Assembly: GCF_034479555.1 (NCBI RefSeq)
Contig: NZ_CP140151.1
Coordinates: 1,364,001-1,428,000 of the forward strand
Length of the DNA: 64,000 nucleotides
Direction of reading: 5' to 3'
Source of the DNA: Chromohalobacter canadensis
GTDB taxonomy: Bacteria; Pseudomonadota; Gammaproteobacteria; Pseudomonadales; Halomonadaceae
In this document: positions 1 through 8,466 of the stretch, one piece after another
How the letters are laid out: every line of letters begins with the position of its first letter
Position numbering within the stretch: position 1 is the first letter of the stretch
Position numbers and translations under genes: made by a program
The notes under the pieces: model-generated
The model's input: the letters and a program-made list of their open reading frames with translations, nothing else
Databases searched by the model: none
Told to the model about the DNA's origin: nothing

Positions 1-620
1 AACAGGCTCTGCGTCTTGTTGAAGCCTTGGGTCCTATCCCAGTTAGCGACATCGACGCCGACACGCTCTAGGCCGGGATATTGGCTGAGCACGGTTTCGT
101 AACCGTTGGAACGGGTGGCGGCATTATTATCCGAGGGCGCGCCCTTGAGTTCCACATAGCTTGCCGAATCGCCAACGCTCTTGATCCACTGCTGTGCGCC
201 CAGCGCCGCACCCTGGGCGTTGTTCGAGACAAGTTGTGCCTGGGCCAGCCCCTTCTCATTGATTTCGGCGTTGATGATAAACACCGGAATACCAGCATCG
301 ACGGCTTTGCGTACCGCCCCAATAGAGCCGTCAGCATTGGCTGGGTCGAGAATGATGGCCTCTGCCTGATTGGTAATAGCCGTATCGATCTGATTGCTCT
401 CGGTGTTGGTGTCTCCTTTGTGCGAGTTCACGTTGGCCTCATATCCCAACTCTTCGGCTGTCTCTCGGGCGATCTTACCCTCAGTAAACCAGTAGGGGTT
501 GGAGGTGTCGTTGACGATAATGGAGATACGTCCTTCGTCCTGAGCCGCGACCCCACCCGCGAAGAGCGGCGCGCTCACGGCCAGTGCAGCTATCAGCAGG
601 CGTTTTCCTTTCATGAACAT
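1..620 (-). CDS. Sugar ABC transporter periplasmic binding protein, ribose type (3' end outside window)
   Basis: About 206 residues are visible; the C-terminal part lies beyond the left edge. The start at 620 (MFMKGKRLL) has an AGGTGG ribosome site 6 nt upstream; the next ATG is at 614. A Sec signal peptide (KGKRLLIAALAVSAPLFAGG, cleaved after VAA) precedes a type I periplasmic-binding fold that begins RISIIVNDTSNPYW. The IILDPANADGSIGAV segment is typical of RbsB-like proteins (PF13407). It is the last visible gene of the leftward operon with a permease, an ATPase, DUF2291 and a polyol dehydrogenase. The context points to a four-carbon polyol as ligand (inference); the family also binds ribose, xylose and other polyols. 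Confidence 0.9.
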   Translation of the reverse strand, partial: MFMKGKRLLIAALAVSAPLFAGGVAAQDEGRISIIVNDTSNPYWFTEGKIARETAEELGYEANVNSHKGDTNTESNQIDTAITNQAEAIILDPANADGSIGAVRKAVDAGIPVFIINAEINEKGLAQAQLVSNNAQGAALGAQQWIKSVGDSASYVELKGAPSDNNAATRSNGYETVLSQYPGLERVGVDVANWDRTQGFNKTQSL

Positions 621-638
621 AATCGACCACCTTTACTC

Positions 639-1790
639 TTATGATTGTGTACCGGCTTTACCGGCAGTACTTCCCGAGGCCGGCGAACGCTCAACGGCGC
701 TCTCCGGTTGCGGCGAAGTCGTCTTGCCATCGGAAGAGGCTTGCTGCTTCTTCCGACCGCTGTATTGAATGCTGTTGAGCAAGACCGCGAGAATGATGAC
801 GGCCCCGGTGAACACGGTCTGCCAGTAGGAAGAAACCCCGATGATGACCAGACCATCGGAGAGGAACCCGATCACGAAGGCCCCCAGCAAAGTGCCGCGC
901 ACATTGCCGCGGCCACCGGTGAGTGCCGCACCGCCGATGACGACACCGGCAATCGCGGTCAATTCATAGGTCGTCCCGGCCGTCGGCCCTGCCGACGTCA
1001 GCTGGGATGACAGCACCAACCCGGCGATGGCCGCGCAAATGCCTGATAGCACATACACCAGCACTTGCACGCGTTTGACCGGTACGCCCGAAAGCTCTGC
1101 GGCACGGGCGTTACCGCCGGTGGAATACACCCAACGCCCAAACGGCGTGCGCGCCAGCAGCAGGATGCAGGCGATCGCCACGGCCGCCAAAATCAGGACA
1201 CCGACCGGAACCCCGAACAATCGATTGAAGCCCAACCAGTCGAATCCGGTGTTACCCAGCTCAGGGCTACCGCCCAGATTGTTATAGGTCAGGCCGTTGG
1301 TCATCAGTAGGGCGACGCCTCTGGCCACGTACAAGAGCCCCAGGGTCGCCACGAAGGCGGGCACCTTGAAATATGCGATGAGCACACCGTTGATGGCACC
1401 GACCAGAGCGCCCAGTCCACACGTCAGAATGACCACGACCCACACGGGGGGGTAGAACACGACGCCCAGTATTTCGAAAGACACGCCTTGCATCAGAAAG
1501 CCTGCGAAGACACCTGCCAGGCCAAGCGTCGAGCCCACGGAAAGGTCGATGCCGCCCGTCAGGATGACCAATAGCATCCCGAGCGATAGCAACCCGAAGA
1601 TGGCGACGTGAGACGACATGGTCAGGAAATTACTGGTCGAGAAATAGACAGGGGAAAGAATCGAGAAAATGACAATGATCGCGATCAAGGCGAAGAACGC
1701 ACGACCCTCCAGAAGCATGCGCTTTATATCGAAATCGCCGCCGAATAGCTTGCCTCTCTCATTGTCGTTATCTTGGCTGACATCAGACAT
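639..1790 (-). CDS. Sugar ABC transporter permease, RbsC type
   Basis: This 383-residue inner-membrane protein has the BPD_transp_2 (PF02653) pattern of about 8-10 hydrophobic segments. The hallmark GGIDLSVGS (about residues 79-87) matches the conserved loop of ribose-class permeases, and GNARAAELSGVPV is the cytoplasmic loop that contacts the ATPase. The N-terminal 25 residues and the Ser/Pro-rich C-terminal tail are hydrophilic. A GGAGA ribosome site precedes the ATG by 8 nt. It lies between the double-ATPase gene and the binding protein with short gaps, so all three form one importer. The substrate cannot be read from the permease. Confidence 0.93.
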   Translation of the reverse strand: MSDVSQDNDNERGKLFGGDFDIKRMLLEGRAFFALIAIIVIFSILSPVYFSTSNFLTMSSHVAIFGLLSLGMLLVILTGGIDLSVGSTLGLAGVFAGFLMQGVSFEILGVVFYPPVWVVVILTCGLGALVGAINGVLIAYFKVPAFVATLGLLYVARGVALLMTNGLTYNNLGGSPELGNTGFDWLGFNRLFGVPVGVLILAAVAIACILLLARTPFGRWVYSTGGNARAAELSGVPVKRVQVLVYVLSGICAAIAGLVLSSQLTSAGPTAGTTYELTAIAGVVIGGAALTGGRGNVRGTLLGAFVIGFLSDGLVIIGVSSYWQTVFTGAVIILAVLLNSIQYSGRKKQQASSDGKTTSPQPESAVERSPASGSTAGKAGTQS

Positions 1791-1817
1791 TGTGATTATC
1801 TCCGCTTTATAAGTGGA

Positions 1818-3365
1818 TCAAGCGACCACGGCCTCGCCCGAGGCAGCCATAATCTCTTCTTTGTTGGCATCGGCACCGAATTCGGCCGCAATCCGGCCAC
1901 GGCTCATGACGACGATACGATGGGCAATACTCAGGCATTCGCCGACTTCCGAGGTCGAGAACACCACGGCCAGGCCCTGTTGCGCCGCCCCCTCACTCAG
2001 CAGTCTGAAGACCTCGGCCTTGGCACCGATATCGATACCTCGGCTGGGTTCATCGAGCAGCACGACCCGGGGATGCGTCGCCATCATCTTGCCGATCACG
2101 ACTTTCTGCTGGTTGCCCCCGGATAACGACCCGATGGAGGCTGCAGAGCCGTCAGTCTTAATGTGGACATTGCTGATCGATTCCCGCACCACGTGACGCT
2201 CACGCCCACGCGATGTCAGTAGTCCTTTGGTAAAGGCACCGATGCTGGCAAGCGACAGGTTTTCGCCCACCGACATCGTCTGTACCAGGCCATCGCGCTG
2301 GCGGTCCTCCGGCACCAACACCAGGCCTTTTTCGATACGCTCCGCGATACTCAGCCGCGAGATGTCCTCACCATGCAGCAGGACTCGGCCCGCACTCATA
2401 CCGCCACGTCCTGCCACGCTTTCAAGCAGTTCGGTGCGGCCCGCCCCCATCAACCCATAGATGCAGACGATCTCGCCGGCACGTACGCTCAACGACACGT
2501 CATCGACCACGGCGCGTCCGGGCACCGATACATCGGGAATGGTGATGCCCTCGATCGACAGCACGGCACCCCCCATCGCGTACCCGTCCGGCGGGGAACC
2601 AAGATCGAAGTTCTCTCCCACCATGTTGCGTACGATCCACTCGAGATCGATCTCCTGACGCGCGGCATAGGCCGTCATCCGACCATCGCGCAATACCACG
2701 GCATGGTCGGTAATGGTCAGGGCTTCCTCGAGATGGTGGGAGATATATACGAGTGAAACACCACGGCTTTTCAGGTCACGAATCACGCGAAACAGCACCT
2801 CGACTTCCGAGGCGCTCAATGCCGAAGTCGGCTCATCCATGATCAGAATGCGCGAATTGACGGATAACGCACGGGCAATCTCGACGATCTGCTGCTGCCC
2901 GAGACGCAGATCTTCCACAGGCGTGAGTGGATCGATGGGTTCATCCAGTTCTTCCATGAGTTGGCGCGTCTGGCGCGCCTCCTCCGCATAATCGACGCCG
3001 CCCTTGCCGACGATTTCACGGCCCATGAAGACGTTATCGCGGACGCTCAAATTGGGCGCCAAGCTAAGCTCCTGGTGAATGATCGATATCCCCTGGCGCT
3101 GCGCCTCCGTGGTCGAAGAGAAGCGAACCGGCTCGCCTTCGAGAACGATTTCCCCCGATGATGGCTGCATGACACCCGAGAGAATTTTCATTAACGTCGA
3201 TTTTCCCGCGCCATTCTCACCGAAAAGCGTTGTCACTTGCCCGTAGTGAACATCGAAATTCACGGCCTTCAACGCATGAACATTACCGAATGACTTGGCG
3301 ATATTACGCGCCGACAGGATCACCTTTCCTAGCGTTCCTTCTTGACTGGTTGCATGTTCGTTCAT
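1818..3365 (-). CDS. Sugar ABC transporter ATP-binding protein with two ATPase domains, RbsA type
   Basis: Two tandem ABC domains energise the importer. The first has Walker A GENGAGKSTLMK, signature LRLGQQQIVEIARAL and Walker B ILIMDEPTSAL. The second has the degenerate Walker A usual in this family (GLMGAGRTELLE), signature LSGGNQQKVVIGK and Walker B VVLLDEPSRGID. I chose the start at 3365 (MNEHATSQ, 515 aa) because GGAGG lies 9 nt upstream. An alternative ATG at 3386 (522 aa) overlaps the DUF2291 stop as ATGA, and translational coupling would be possible there. RbsA-type proteins are normally about 500 aa. Confidence 0.94.
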   Translation of the reverse strand: MNEHATSQEGTLGKVILSARNIAKSFGNVHALKAVNFDVHYGQVTTLFGENGAGKSTLMKILSGVMQPSSGEIVLEGEPVRFSSTTEAQRQGISIIHQELSLAPNLSVRDNVFMGREIVGKGGVDYAEEARQTRQLMEELDEPIDPLTPVEDLRLGQQQIVEIARALSVNSRILIMDEPTSALSASEVEVLFRVIRDLKSRGVSLVYISHHLEEALTITDHAVVLRDGRMTAYAARQEIDLEWIVRNMVGENFDLGSPPDGYAMGGAVLSIEGITIPDVSVPGRAVVDDVSLSVRAGEIVCIYGLMGAGRTELLESVAGRGGMSAGRVLLHGEDISRLSIAERIEKGLVLVPEDRQRDGLVQTMSVGENLSLASIGAFTKGLLTSRGRERHVVRESISNVHIKTDGSAASIGSLSGGNQQKVVIGKMMATHPRVVLLDEPSRGIDIGAKAEVFRLLSEGAAQQGLAVVFSTSEVGECLSIAHRIVVMSRGRIAAEFGADANKEEIMAASGEAVVA

Positions 3366-3382
3366 CGCATCAAGCCTCCGGC

Positions 3383-4033
3383 TCATTCCACGCTAAAGTC
3401 GACCGGCGTCACGAGCCAGTTATTCGGATTGATCAACTGGAACACACCCGTCACCGTCACGGTCTTGCCTTGCAGGCCTTGTGTATCGATATCCGATAGC
3501 ACCTGGGCCTTCATGGCATCGTTCAGAGCGGCGCCCGCATTCTGATATTCGATCTGATTCTTGAATTGACCGAACTCGATTTCTCCAGTGGCATCCCGCA
3601 GGTCGGTACCATTGATGGCCGGACCGGTCTGAACCCGTACCACGAGGTCATCGGGCGCCCCGTCAGCCTTGACCTCATATGTCCCGGACGTGCCGTCTCC
3701 CACCACACCGGTAAAGGTGACGGGCATGATCGGCCCGACGCCGCCTGGCACGCCGTATTTTTCCCCCGCCGCGCTCTGGTCGTCGGCAATTGCACTGGAA
3801 AGCTGCTCGATATCGACGGCACGCGCCTCGACATCGTCGCGAATCTTGGGAAATTCTTCTTCGGCGAAGCGTGCCATTTTCGCGCCTTCCTGCTCCTCTT
3901 CCGCGCCGATCGGCACCACCGTGGTATCCCAGGCCATGACGGCAAGCAGGACGACCGCAACGCCGATCATTACCGCCCTACCGCGCCCTTTTCGCCATCG
4001 TTTCGTAGGCATGGCGGCCGTATTTGAAGTCAT
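3383..4033 (-). CDS. DUF2291 family membrane-anchored periplasmic protein
   Basis: This 216-residue protein has a basic N-terminus, one hydrophobic segment (about residues 19-36) and then a soluble, probably periplasmic domain. The body (EEFPKIRDDVEARAVDI, YGVPGG, PVTFTGVVGDG, C-terminal VTPVDFSVE) matches my recollection of DUF2291 (PF10054). No lipobox cysteine is visible, although the family is described as predicted lipoproteins. Its stop overlaps the alternative start of the ATPase gene, so it is co-transcribed with the importer. Its function is unknown; the position suggests an accessory role in uptake of the same sugar alcohol (inference). Confidence 0.8.
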   Translation of the reverse strand: MTSNTAAMPTKRWRKGRGRAVMIGVAVVLLAVMAWDTTVVPIGAEEEQEGAKMARFAEEEFPKIRDDVEARAVDIEQLSSAIADDQSAAGEKYGVPGGVGPIMPVTFTGVVGDGTSGTYEVKADGAPDDLVVRVQTGPAINGTDLRDATGEIEFGQFKNQIEYQNAGAALNDAMKAQVLSDIDTQGLQGKTVTVTGVFQLINPNNWLVTPVDFSVE

Positions 4034-4121
4034 GATGAAGCGCCCCCTGGCGTCGCTGATGAGTGGTAATCAAGTCCCGCGTCGGATGACGATTGTGATC
4101 GCCACGCAGAACATCGCGACA

Positions 4122-5222
4122 TCACGCCCCGGGCATGAGAATGATCTTGAGTGCGCTGCTGTCGTGCCTCATCAGCTCGATACCCTTGTGGAAATCCGCC
4201 AATGGCAGCTTGTGGGTCACCACACCCTCGGTGGGGAAGTCACCGCTCTCGATACCCTCGATCACGTGTGGGTAGCAGTAAGGCCCCAGATGCGAACCCA
4301 GCACGTCAAGCTCCTTGCGATCACTGATGATGCTCCAATCGACCGTCACCGGATCCTTGAACACGCTGAACTCCACGAAGCGTCCCAGCTTGCGCAACAT
4401 CGCCAGCCCCTGCTCCACCGACTTGGGTGCACCGGTCGCTTCGATGTAGATGTCACAGCCATAGCCGTCGGTCATGTCTTTGACGATCTGAACGACATCT
4501 TCGTCAGCTGGATTAAGCACCACATCGGCGCCGAATTTCTTGGCCAGTTCCAAGCGTTCACCGTGAAGATCGAGCACCACCAGCTTGGCGGGACCGGACT
4601 TCTTGGCCGGGCCGATCATTCCCAGCCCCAGGGTGCCGGCACCGGAGAGCACCACGATATCTCCCAACTGGATTTGCGCTCGCTCCACTGCGTGCATCGA
4701 GCAGGAAAACGGCTCGGTGAGCACGATGTTTTCCACCGGCACATCGTCTGGCAGCTTGTGGTTGATGGCTTCCTTGGGAAACTTCATGTACTCGGCCATG
4801 CCGCCGTTGACGTTATTCTGGAAGCCATACACGTCGTGCTTCTCGCACATCCAGTACTGGCCGCGATGACAGAAGCGGCAGTCCCAGCACGGCACGATCT
4901 GCTCGGAAATGACCCGATCCCCGATCTCGAAACCCGTCGCACCGGGGCCCATCTTGACGACATGCCCGATGAACTCGTGCCCTGGAATCATCGGCGCTTT
5001 GATATAGGCAGGCTGTTCCTCGTCGCCCCAGAAACTCGGTGCGCCTTCATAAGCCTTGAGGTCACCGGCACAGATGCCACAGGCCTCGACCTTGACCAGA
5101 ATCTCCTTTTCACCGATATCAGGGACCGCAACGTTTTCCAGTCGATAGTCTTCCGGTGCGTAGGCGACGATGGCACGCATCGTGTCGGGGATATCGGGGG
5201 ATGAGGTGGGCGTATCGTTCAT
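4122..5222 (-). CDS. eltD: Zinc-dependent polyol dehydrogenase, erythritol/L-threitol dehydrogenase-like
   Basis: This medium-chain dehydrogenase (366 aa) has an N-terminal GroES-like domain and a Rossmann domain. Catalytic-zinc ligands are CGICAGD and the GHE of IPGHEFIG; the four cysteines of CWDCRFCHRGQYWMC form the structural zinc site; GAGTLGLGMIG binds NAD. The stretches KAYEG...FWGDE, ISEQIVPCW and VDWSIISDRKELDVLG resemble the mycobacterial EltD enzyme that oxidises erythritol or L-threitol to L-erythrulose (from memory, no alignment run). The start at 5222 has GGAGG 5 nt upstream; an ATG at 5234 lies on the far side of that site. It is the first gene of the leftward operon. Other polyol dehydrogenases (sorbitol, xylitol) are the main alternative. 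Confidence 0.8.
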   Translation of the reverse strand: MNDTPTSSPDIPDTMRAIVAYAPEDYRLENVAVPDIGEKEILVKVEACGICAGDLKAYEGAPSFWGDEEQPAYIKAPMIPGHEFIGHVVKMGPGATGFEIGDRVISEQIVPCWDCRFCHRGQYWMCEKHDVYGFQNNVNGGMAEYMKFPKEAINHKLPDDVPVENIVLTEPFSCSMHAVERAQIQLGDIVVLSGAGTLGLGMIGPAKKSGPAKLVVLDLHGERLELAKKFGADVVLNPADEDVVQIVKDMTDGYGCDIYIEATGAPKSVEQGLAMLRKLGRFVEFSVFKDPVTVDWSIISDRKELDVLGSHLGPYCYPHVIEGIESGDFPTEGVVTHKLPLADFHKGIELMRHDSSALKIILMPGA

Positions 5223-5253
5223 GACGGCCTCCATTGAGCTGGCGCTTATTTAT

Positions 5254-5278
5254 CATTTGATCTTTTGTTGCTCAAATG
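5254..5278. promoter_or_regulatory. Candidate operator of the SorC/EryD-like regulator in front of the dehydrogenase-ABC operon
   Basis: Perfect 7-bp arms CATTTGA and TCAAATG flank 11 nt. The dyad lies 32 bp upstream of the dehydrogenase start. One half resembles the site at 7357-7377 in front of dhaK (15 of 21 positions identical by eye, including AAAGATCA). SorC/DeoR-type repressors bind such dyads, so this is a reasonable operator; binding is inferred. Confidence 0.5.
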
Positions 5279-5436
5279 AATTAACGCTTTTCAGTATAGC
5301 CAGGTCAATGCAGTCGGCGACCTTTTCGCCTTATACTTTAGGATTGCTTTGTAAGTTTCTGAAAATAATAAATTTTATAGAGGGCTCTGCGAAAGCTAAC
5401 GCCCGCAGAGTGTAAGGAGAAAAAGAAAGCCTGCAC

Positions 5437-5480
5437 AAAAAAGCCGTTCACATAAACACATTAGTGTTCATATGAACGGC
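5437..5480 (-). terminator. Rho-independent terminator after the SorC-family regulator gene
   Basis: Arms 5443-5459 and 5464-5480 pair over 17 bp with two mismatches around a 4-nt loop. On the minus strand the stem is followed by six U (5437-5442) and a further pyrimidine-rich stretch. It lies 29 bp beyond the regulator stop and isolates the rpiB-regulator unit from the dehydrogenase-ABC operon. The inner GTTCATATGAAC is itself a palindrome. Confidence 0.85.
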
Positions 5481-5508
5481 TCTGCACGGCAATCGGCGAT
5501 ACTTTGAC

Positions 5509-6489
5509 TTAGCTCGCCGTTGAGGTGGTCGCCTCATCCAAGCGCAGGATGGTATGGGCGTTGGTCACACTAGTGGCCAAGGTATCGATGACGCCTGTAC
5601 GCAGTGCCCCCAGGATCCCCGCCGCCTTGGTGTTTTCGCTGGCGATCGCCACCACATCGGGAATCCGCGCCAGATCCGTGATGGTCAATCCAATGACCCG
5701 GCCCTGCATGGGCGTTTCCGATGGCCGACCATGCATGTCGATGAAGTCGTACCCCATCATGTCCCCAACGGTACCCGAGAGGCGCGCCTCGGCGATTTCC
5801 TGCGGCGTGAACCAGCCCATGCGTACCATGTTGCTGTCCTCACTGAGATCGCCGACGCCGATCATCGCGATATCCGCGCGGCGCGCCCTATCTAACGTCT
5901 GGCGCACGGTAGGGTTTTCATACATCGAATCGCGCAACGCCGGGTTCTGCACCAGCGCCGGGGCATAAAGCGTTTCGCTTTCACCGCCATACTTCACCGC
6001 CAGGCGACGACAAATATGGTCGGGGTTCATGTATTCGCCGGCACGCAGCGAGCCGCCAATGGCACACACGAACGAGCATTTGCGCTCGCCTTGCTCGAAG
6101 ACATTATCGGCCACCGCGCCCACGTTACGCCCCATCCCCACTGCCACGATCGAACCATCGTGCAGCTCGCGCGACAGATGATCGGCCACCAGGCTGGCCA
6201 CACCGGAACGTTGAACGTCAGGCTCGGTGTGGTCGAGCGCAATCAAGGCGCGCTTGATACCGAAACGCCGGATCAGCGCCTGTTCGAGTTCGGCACTCAC
6301 CGCCGGGTGCTGGCGCACCCGCACATCGACGATCCCTTCGGCATGCGCGCGTTTTAAAAGCCGGCCCGCCTTGACCCGGGATATCCCCAGCCGGTTGGCG
6401 ATCGCCTCCTGGGTTTCGCCCTCCACATAATACAGAGAGGCGATTTCAGTCATCAGCGCGACTTCGGCGCTCTCGACACGTTCACTCAT
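5509..6489 (-). CDS. SorC/DeoR-type sugar-binding transcriptional regulator, EryD-like
   Basis: This 326-residue protein has an N-terminal helix-turn-helix (MTEIASLYYVEGETQEAIAN then RLGISRVKAGRLLKRA). A C-terminal SorC-family sugar-phosphate-binding domain follows (VAVGMGRNVGAVADN, GIGxxG-like MIGVGDLSEDSN). The LASLYY-type opening resembles EryD, the erythritol repressor of Brucella and Rhizobium (from memory). The start at 6489 has GAGG 8 nt upstream; an in-frame ATG at 6546 adds 19 residues without such support. It sits behind rpiB on the same strand. It probably represses both divergent operons and senses a tetrulose phosphate (inference). Confidence 0.88.
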   Translation of the reverse strand: MSERVESAEVALMTEIASLYYVEGETQEAIANRLGISRVKAGRLLKRAHAEGIVDVRVRQHPAVSAELEQALIRRFGIKRALIALDHTEPDVQRSGVASLVADHLSRELHDGSIVAVGMGRNVGAVADNVFEQGERKCSFVCAIGGSLRAGEYMNPDHICRRLAVKYGGESETLYAPALVQNPALRDSMYENPTVRQTLDRARRADIAMIGVGDLSEDSNMVRMGWFTPQEIAEARLSGTVGDMMGYDFIDMHGRPSETPMQGRVIGLTITDLARIPDVVAIASENTKAAGILGALRTGVIDTLATSVTNAHTILRLDEATTSTAS

Positions 6490-6580
6490 GGCACTAGCCT
6501 CATACGATCCGCTTCCCGGTTCCGGTCCACTTCGGGCGACGCGCACAAGATACCACAGCGAACAGGCGTACTCTTAACGA

Positions 6581-7075
6581 TCAGACGTTCGGGGAGTCGC
6601 GAAAGGCTTCCTTCTCATACTCGGCAATACGCTCTATCTTGGCGCGCGAGCCGCCACCGCCGAACTCGGTTTCCAGGAAGGTCGTCACCACGGCCTTGGC
6701 CAGCTCCGGGCCGACCACACGGGCGCCGAGCGTCACGATTTGCGCATCGTTGCTCGAGCGCGCCTTGGCAGCCGAATAAGTGTCATGCGCCTGAGCGGCA
6801 CGAATCCCGCGCACCTTATTGGCTGAAATCGCTACGCCTATGCCGGTCCCACAGACCAGCACTCCCTGCGCCACCTCTCCCGAGTCGATGGCGCGCGCCA
6901 CTTTGACCGCCACATCGGGGTACAGCACCGGCTCGGCGTTATAGGTGCCGTAATCGACAGGCTCATATCCCAGAGCGCGAATGTGCTCGATCAGCAAAGC
7001 CTTGAGCTCGAATGCGGCTTCGTCGCCGCCCAGTGCGATGCGCTTTGCCGGCGCGCGACCTCTTGAGTCTGACAT
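6581..7075 (-). CDS. rpiB: RpiB/LacAB-family sugar-phosphate isomerase, probable erythrulose-4-phosphate isomerase
   Basis: The protein has 164 residues. IALGGDEAAFELK is the N-terminal substrate loop, in which D of GGDEAAF replaces the usual SDHAG context. CGTGIGVAISANKVRGIRAAQAHD carries the catalytic cysteine and the anion hole of RpiB enzymes. The start at 7075 has a GGGAG site 7 nt upstream; an upstream ATG lacks one. Ribose-5-phosphate isomerase B is the generic name, but EryI and DerI of tetritol pathways, which make erythrose-4-phosphate from erythrulose-4-phosphate, belong to the same family. With a polyol dehydrogenase and an erythrulose-type kinase beside it, that role is more likely here (inference). 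Confidence 0.85.
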   Translation of the reverse strand: MSDSRGRAPAKRIALGGDEAAFELKALLIEHIRALGYEPVDYGTYNAEPVLYPDVAVKVARAIDSGEVAQGVLVCGTGIGVAISANKVRGIRAAQAHDTYSAAKARSSNDAQIVTLGARVVGPELAKAVVTTFLETEFGGGGSRAKIERIAEYEKEAFRDSPNV

Positions 7076-7446
7076 GTATTGTCTCCCGTGATGATTCCTC
7101 CCGCTTGCGATCGGCATGCTGTTACCGTTCGCGCTATGTTCAAAATATCACTAACCGAACATTTGTAAAATTCTTGATCACGAAAAGTCAGGTCAAGCCT
7201 CGAACACCCGATAATCCAGCTTCCAAGGAAAGAAATAAAAAAGCTTATATTTCAAATATATATCTTGAAATGACGCTTTCAAGCCTCTTATTCACGACCA
7301 AAGTCTCAGGCGTCGACACCGACCATGCCTTGACAGCCTTGGGCCCCAAGCCTAAACATCTGTTCAGTGAAAGATCATTATATAAGCCACCATCCCAGGT
7401 GTCGGATCGCCACGCCGTCGGCCACAACGAACAAGAGGAATACGCC
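7076..7446. promoter_or_regulatory. Divergent control region between rpiB and dhaK
   Basis: This 371-bp AT-rich gene-free stretch separates the leftward rpiB-regulator unit from the rightward kinase operon. It holds three dyads: TGTTC/GAACA at 7137-7161, ATTTCAA/TTGAAAT (7-bp arms, 9-nt spacer) at 7249-7271, and the CATCTG...AAAGATCA site at 7357-7377. Open reading frames crossing it have no ribosome site and are not believed. No sigma-70 boxes were assigned with confidence. Confidence 0.6.
7357..7377. promoter_or_regulatory. Candidate regulator-binding site upstream of dhaK
   Basis: The 21 bp starting CATCTGTTCA and ending AAAGATCA match the reverse complement of the dyad region in front of the dehydrogenase operon at 15 of 21 positions. 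It lies 70 bp before the dhaK start. The same SorC-like regulator may control both operons. Confidence 0.4.
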
Positions 7447-8439
7447 ATGCAACGCATCATCAATGACCCCGACAACGTCGTAGACGATGCCATCAAAGGT
7501 TACTTGCGCGCCTCGCCGAGCTTGTTTGTCGCCACCGACCACCCGCGCGTTCTCAAGTACCCGGACAGCCCCAGCGACAAGGTCGGCATCGTCACCGGTG
7601 GCGGTTCCGGCCACGAACCCGCCTTCCTGGGATATATCGGTGAAGGAATGTGTGATGCGGTAGCCATCGGCGAGATATTCTCGTCGCCCACCGCCGATGC
7701 ATTCCTCGAAGCCTTTCGTGCCGCCCCCCATGAGCAGGGTGTCGCCTGCCTCTACGGCAACTACGCGGGCGATAACATGAACGTGAAGATGGCCAAGCAG
7801 ATGGCCGAGATGGAAGACATCGAGGTCAAGACGGTGATTGCACGCGACGATGTGGCCTCGGCACCGGCGACGCAGCGTGACAAACGGCGCGGCGTGGCCG
7901 GCGAAGTAATGATGTGGAAAATCGGCGGCGCGGCGGCGGCCCGCGGCGACAGTCTCGACGAGGTCATCCGCCTGGCGCAGAAGGCCGTCGATGCGTGTTC
8001 GAGCATCGGCGTCGGACTGAGTAGCTGCACCATTCCCGCCAACGGCAAACCCAACTTTTCGATCGAGCCCGGCCACATGGAGCTCGGCATCGGCCACCAC
8101 GGCGAACCGGGAATCGAAGTCGCGCCGCTGACCAGTGCCGAGGCCATCGCCACGGCCATGTGCGACCCTGTTCTCGCCGACCAGGACTTCGCCGGCAGCG
8201 AAGTGGCGGTTTTGATCTCCGGGCTTGGCGCCACGCCGGTGATGGAACTCAATATCCTCTACGCGCACATCGCCGAACGACTCGAAGACGCTGATATTCG
8301 CGTGCATCGTACGGATATCGGCAATTACTTCACCTCGCTGGAAATGATGGGCGCCACGCTCACGCTGATGAAGCTCGACGACGAGCTCAAACCGCTGCTG
8401 GACGCCCCGGCACGCTCGCTGGCCATCACGCAGTGCTGA
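7447..8439 (+). CDS. dhaK: Dihydroxyacetone-kinase-type kinase, substrate-binding subunit (probable erythrulose kinase)
   Basis: This 330-residue protein is the K domain alone (PF02733). GGGSGHEP (residues 51-58) and GNYAGDN (104-110) form the substrate pocket. GIGHHGEPG carries the histidine (about H218) that binds the ketose covalently as a hemiaminal. The ATG at 7447 follows AGAGGA; longer upstream frames lack a start signal. The kinase is split, with the ATP-binding L domain encoded next. No DhaM/PTS component is present, so ATP is the likely donor. DAK-family kinases LerK and DerK phosphorylate erythrulose in mycobacteria (from memory), and the neighbours support erythrulose over dihydroxyacetone. 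Confidence 0.9.
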   Translation: MQRIINDPDNVVDDAIKGYLRASPSLFVATDHPRVLKYPDSPSDKVGIVTGGGSGHEPAFLGYIGEGMCDAVAIGEIFSSPTADAFLEAFRAAPHEQGVACLYGNYAGDNMNVKMAKQMAEMEDIEVKTVIARDDVASAPATQRDKRRGVAGEVMMWKIGGAAAARGDSLDEVIRLAQKAVDACSSIGVGLSSCTIPANGKPNFSIEPGHMELGIGHHGEPGIEVAPLTSAEAIATAMCDPVLADQDFAGSEVAVLISGLGATPVMELNILYAHIAERLEDADIRVHRTDIGNYFTSLEMMGATLTLMKLDDELKPLLDAPARSLAITQC

Positions 8440-8466
8440 TCGGAACCGCTACTACGGAGACTCATC

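Noticed and set aside
3669..5204. 511-codon plus-strand open frame
   Set aside because: It lies antisense over DUF2291 and the zinc dehydrogenase, has low-complexity composition and no ribosome site; both genes below it have clear motifs.
7012..7446. 145-codon N-terminal extension of dhaK
   Set aside because: The true ATG at 7447 has a ribosome site and gives normal length; the extension runs through the divergent promoter region.
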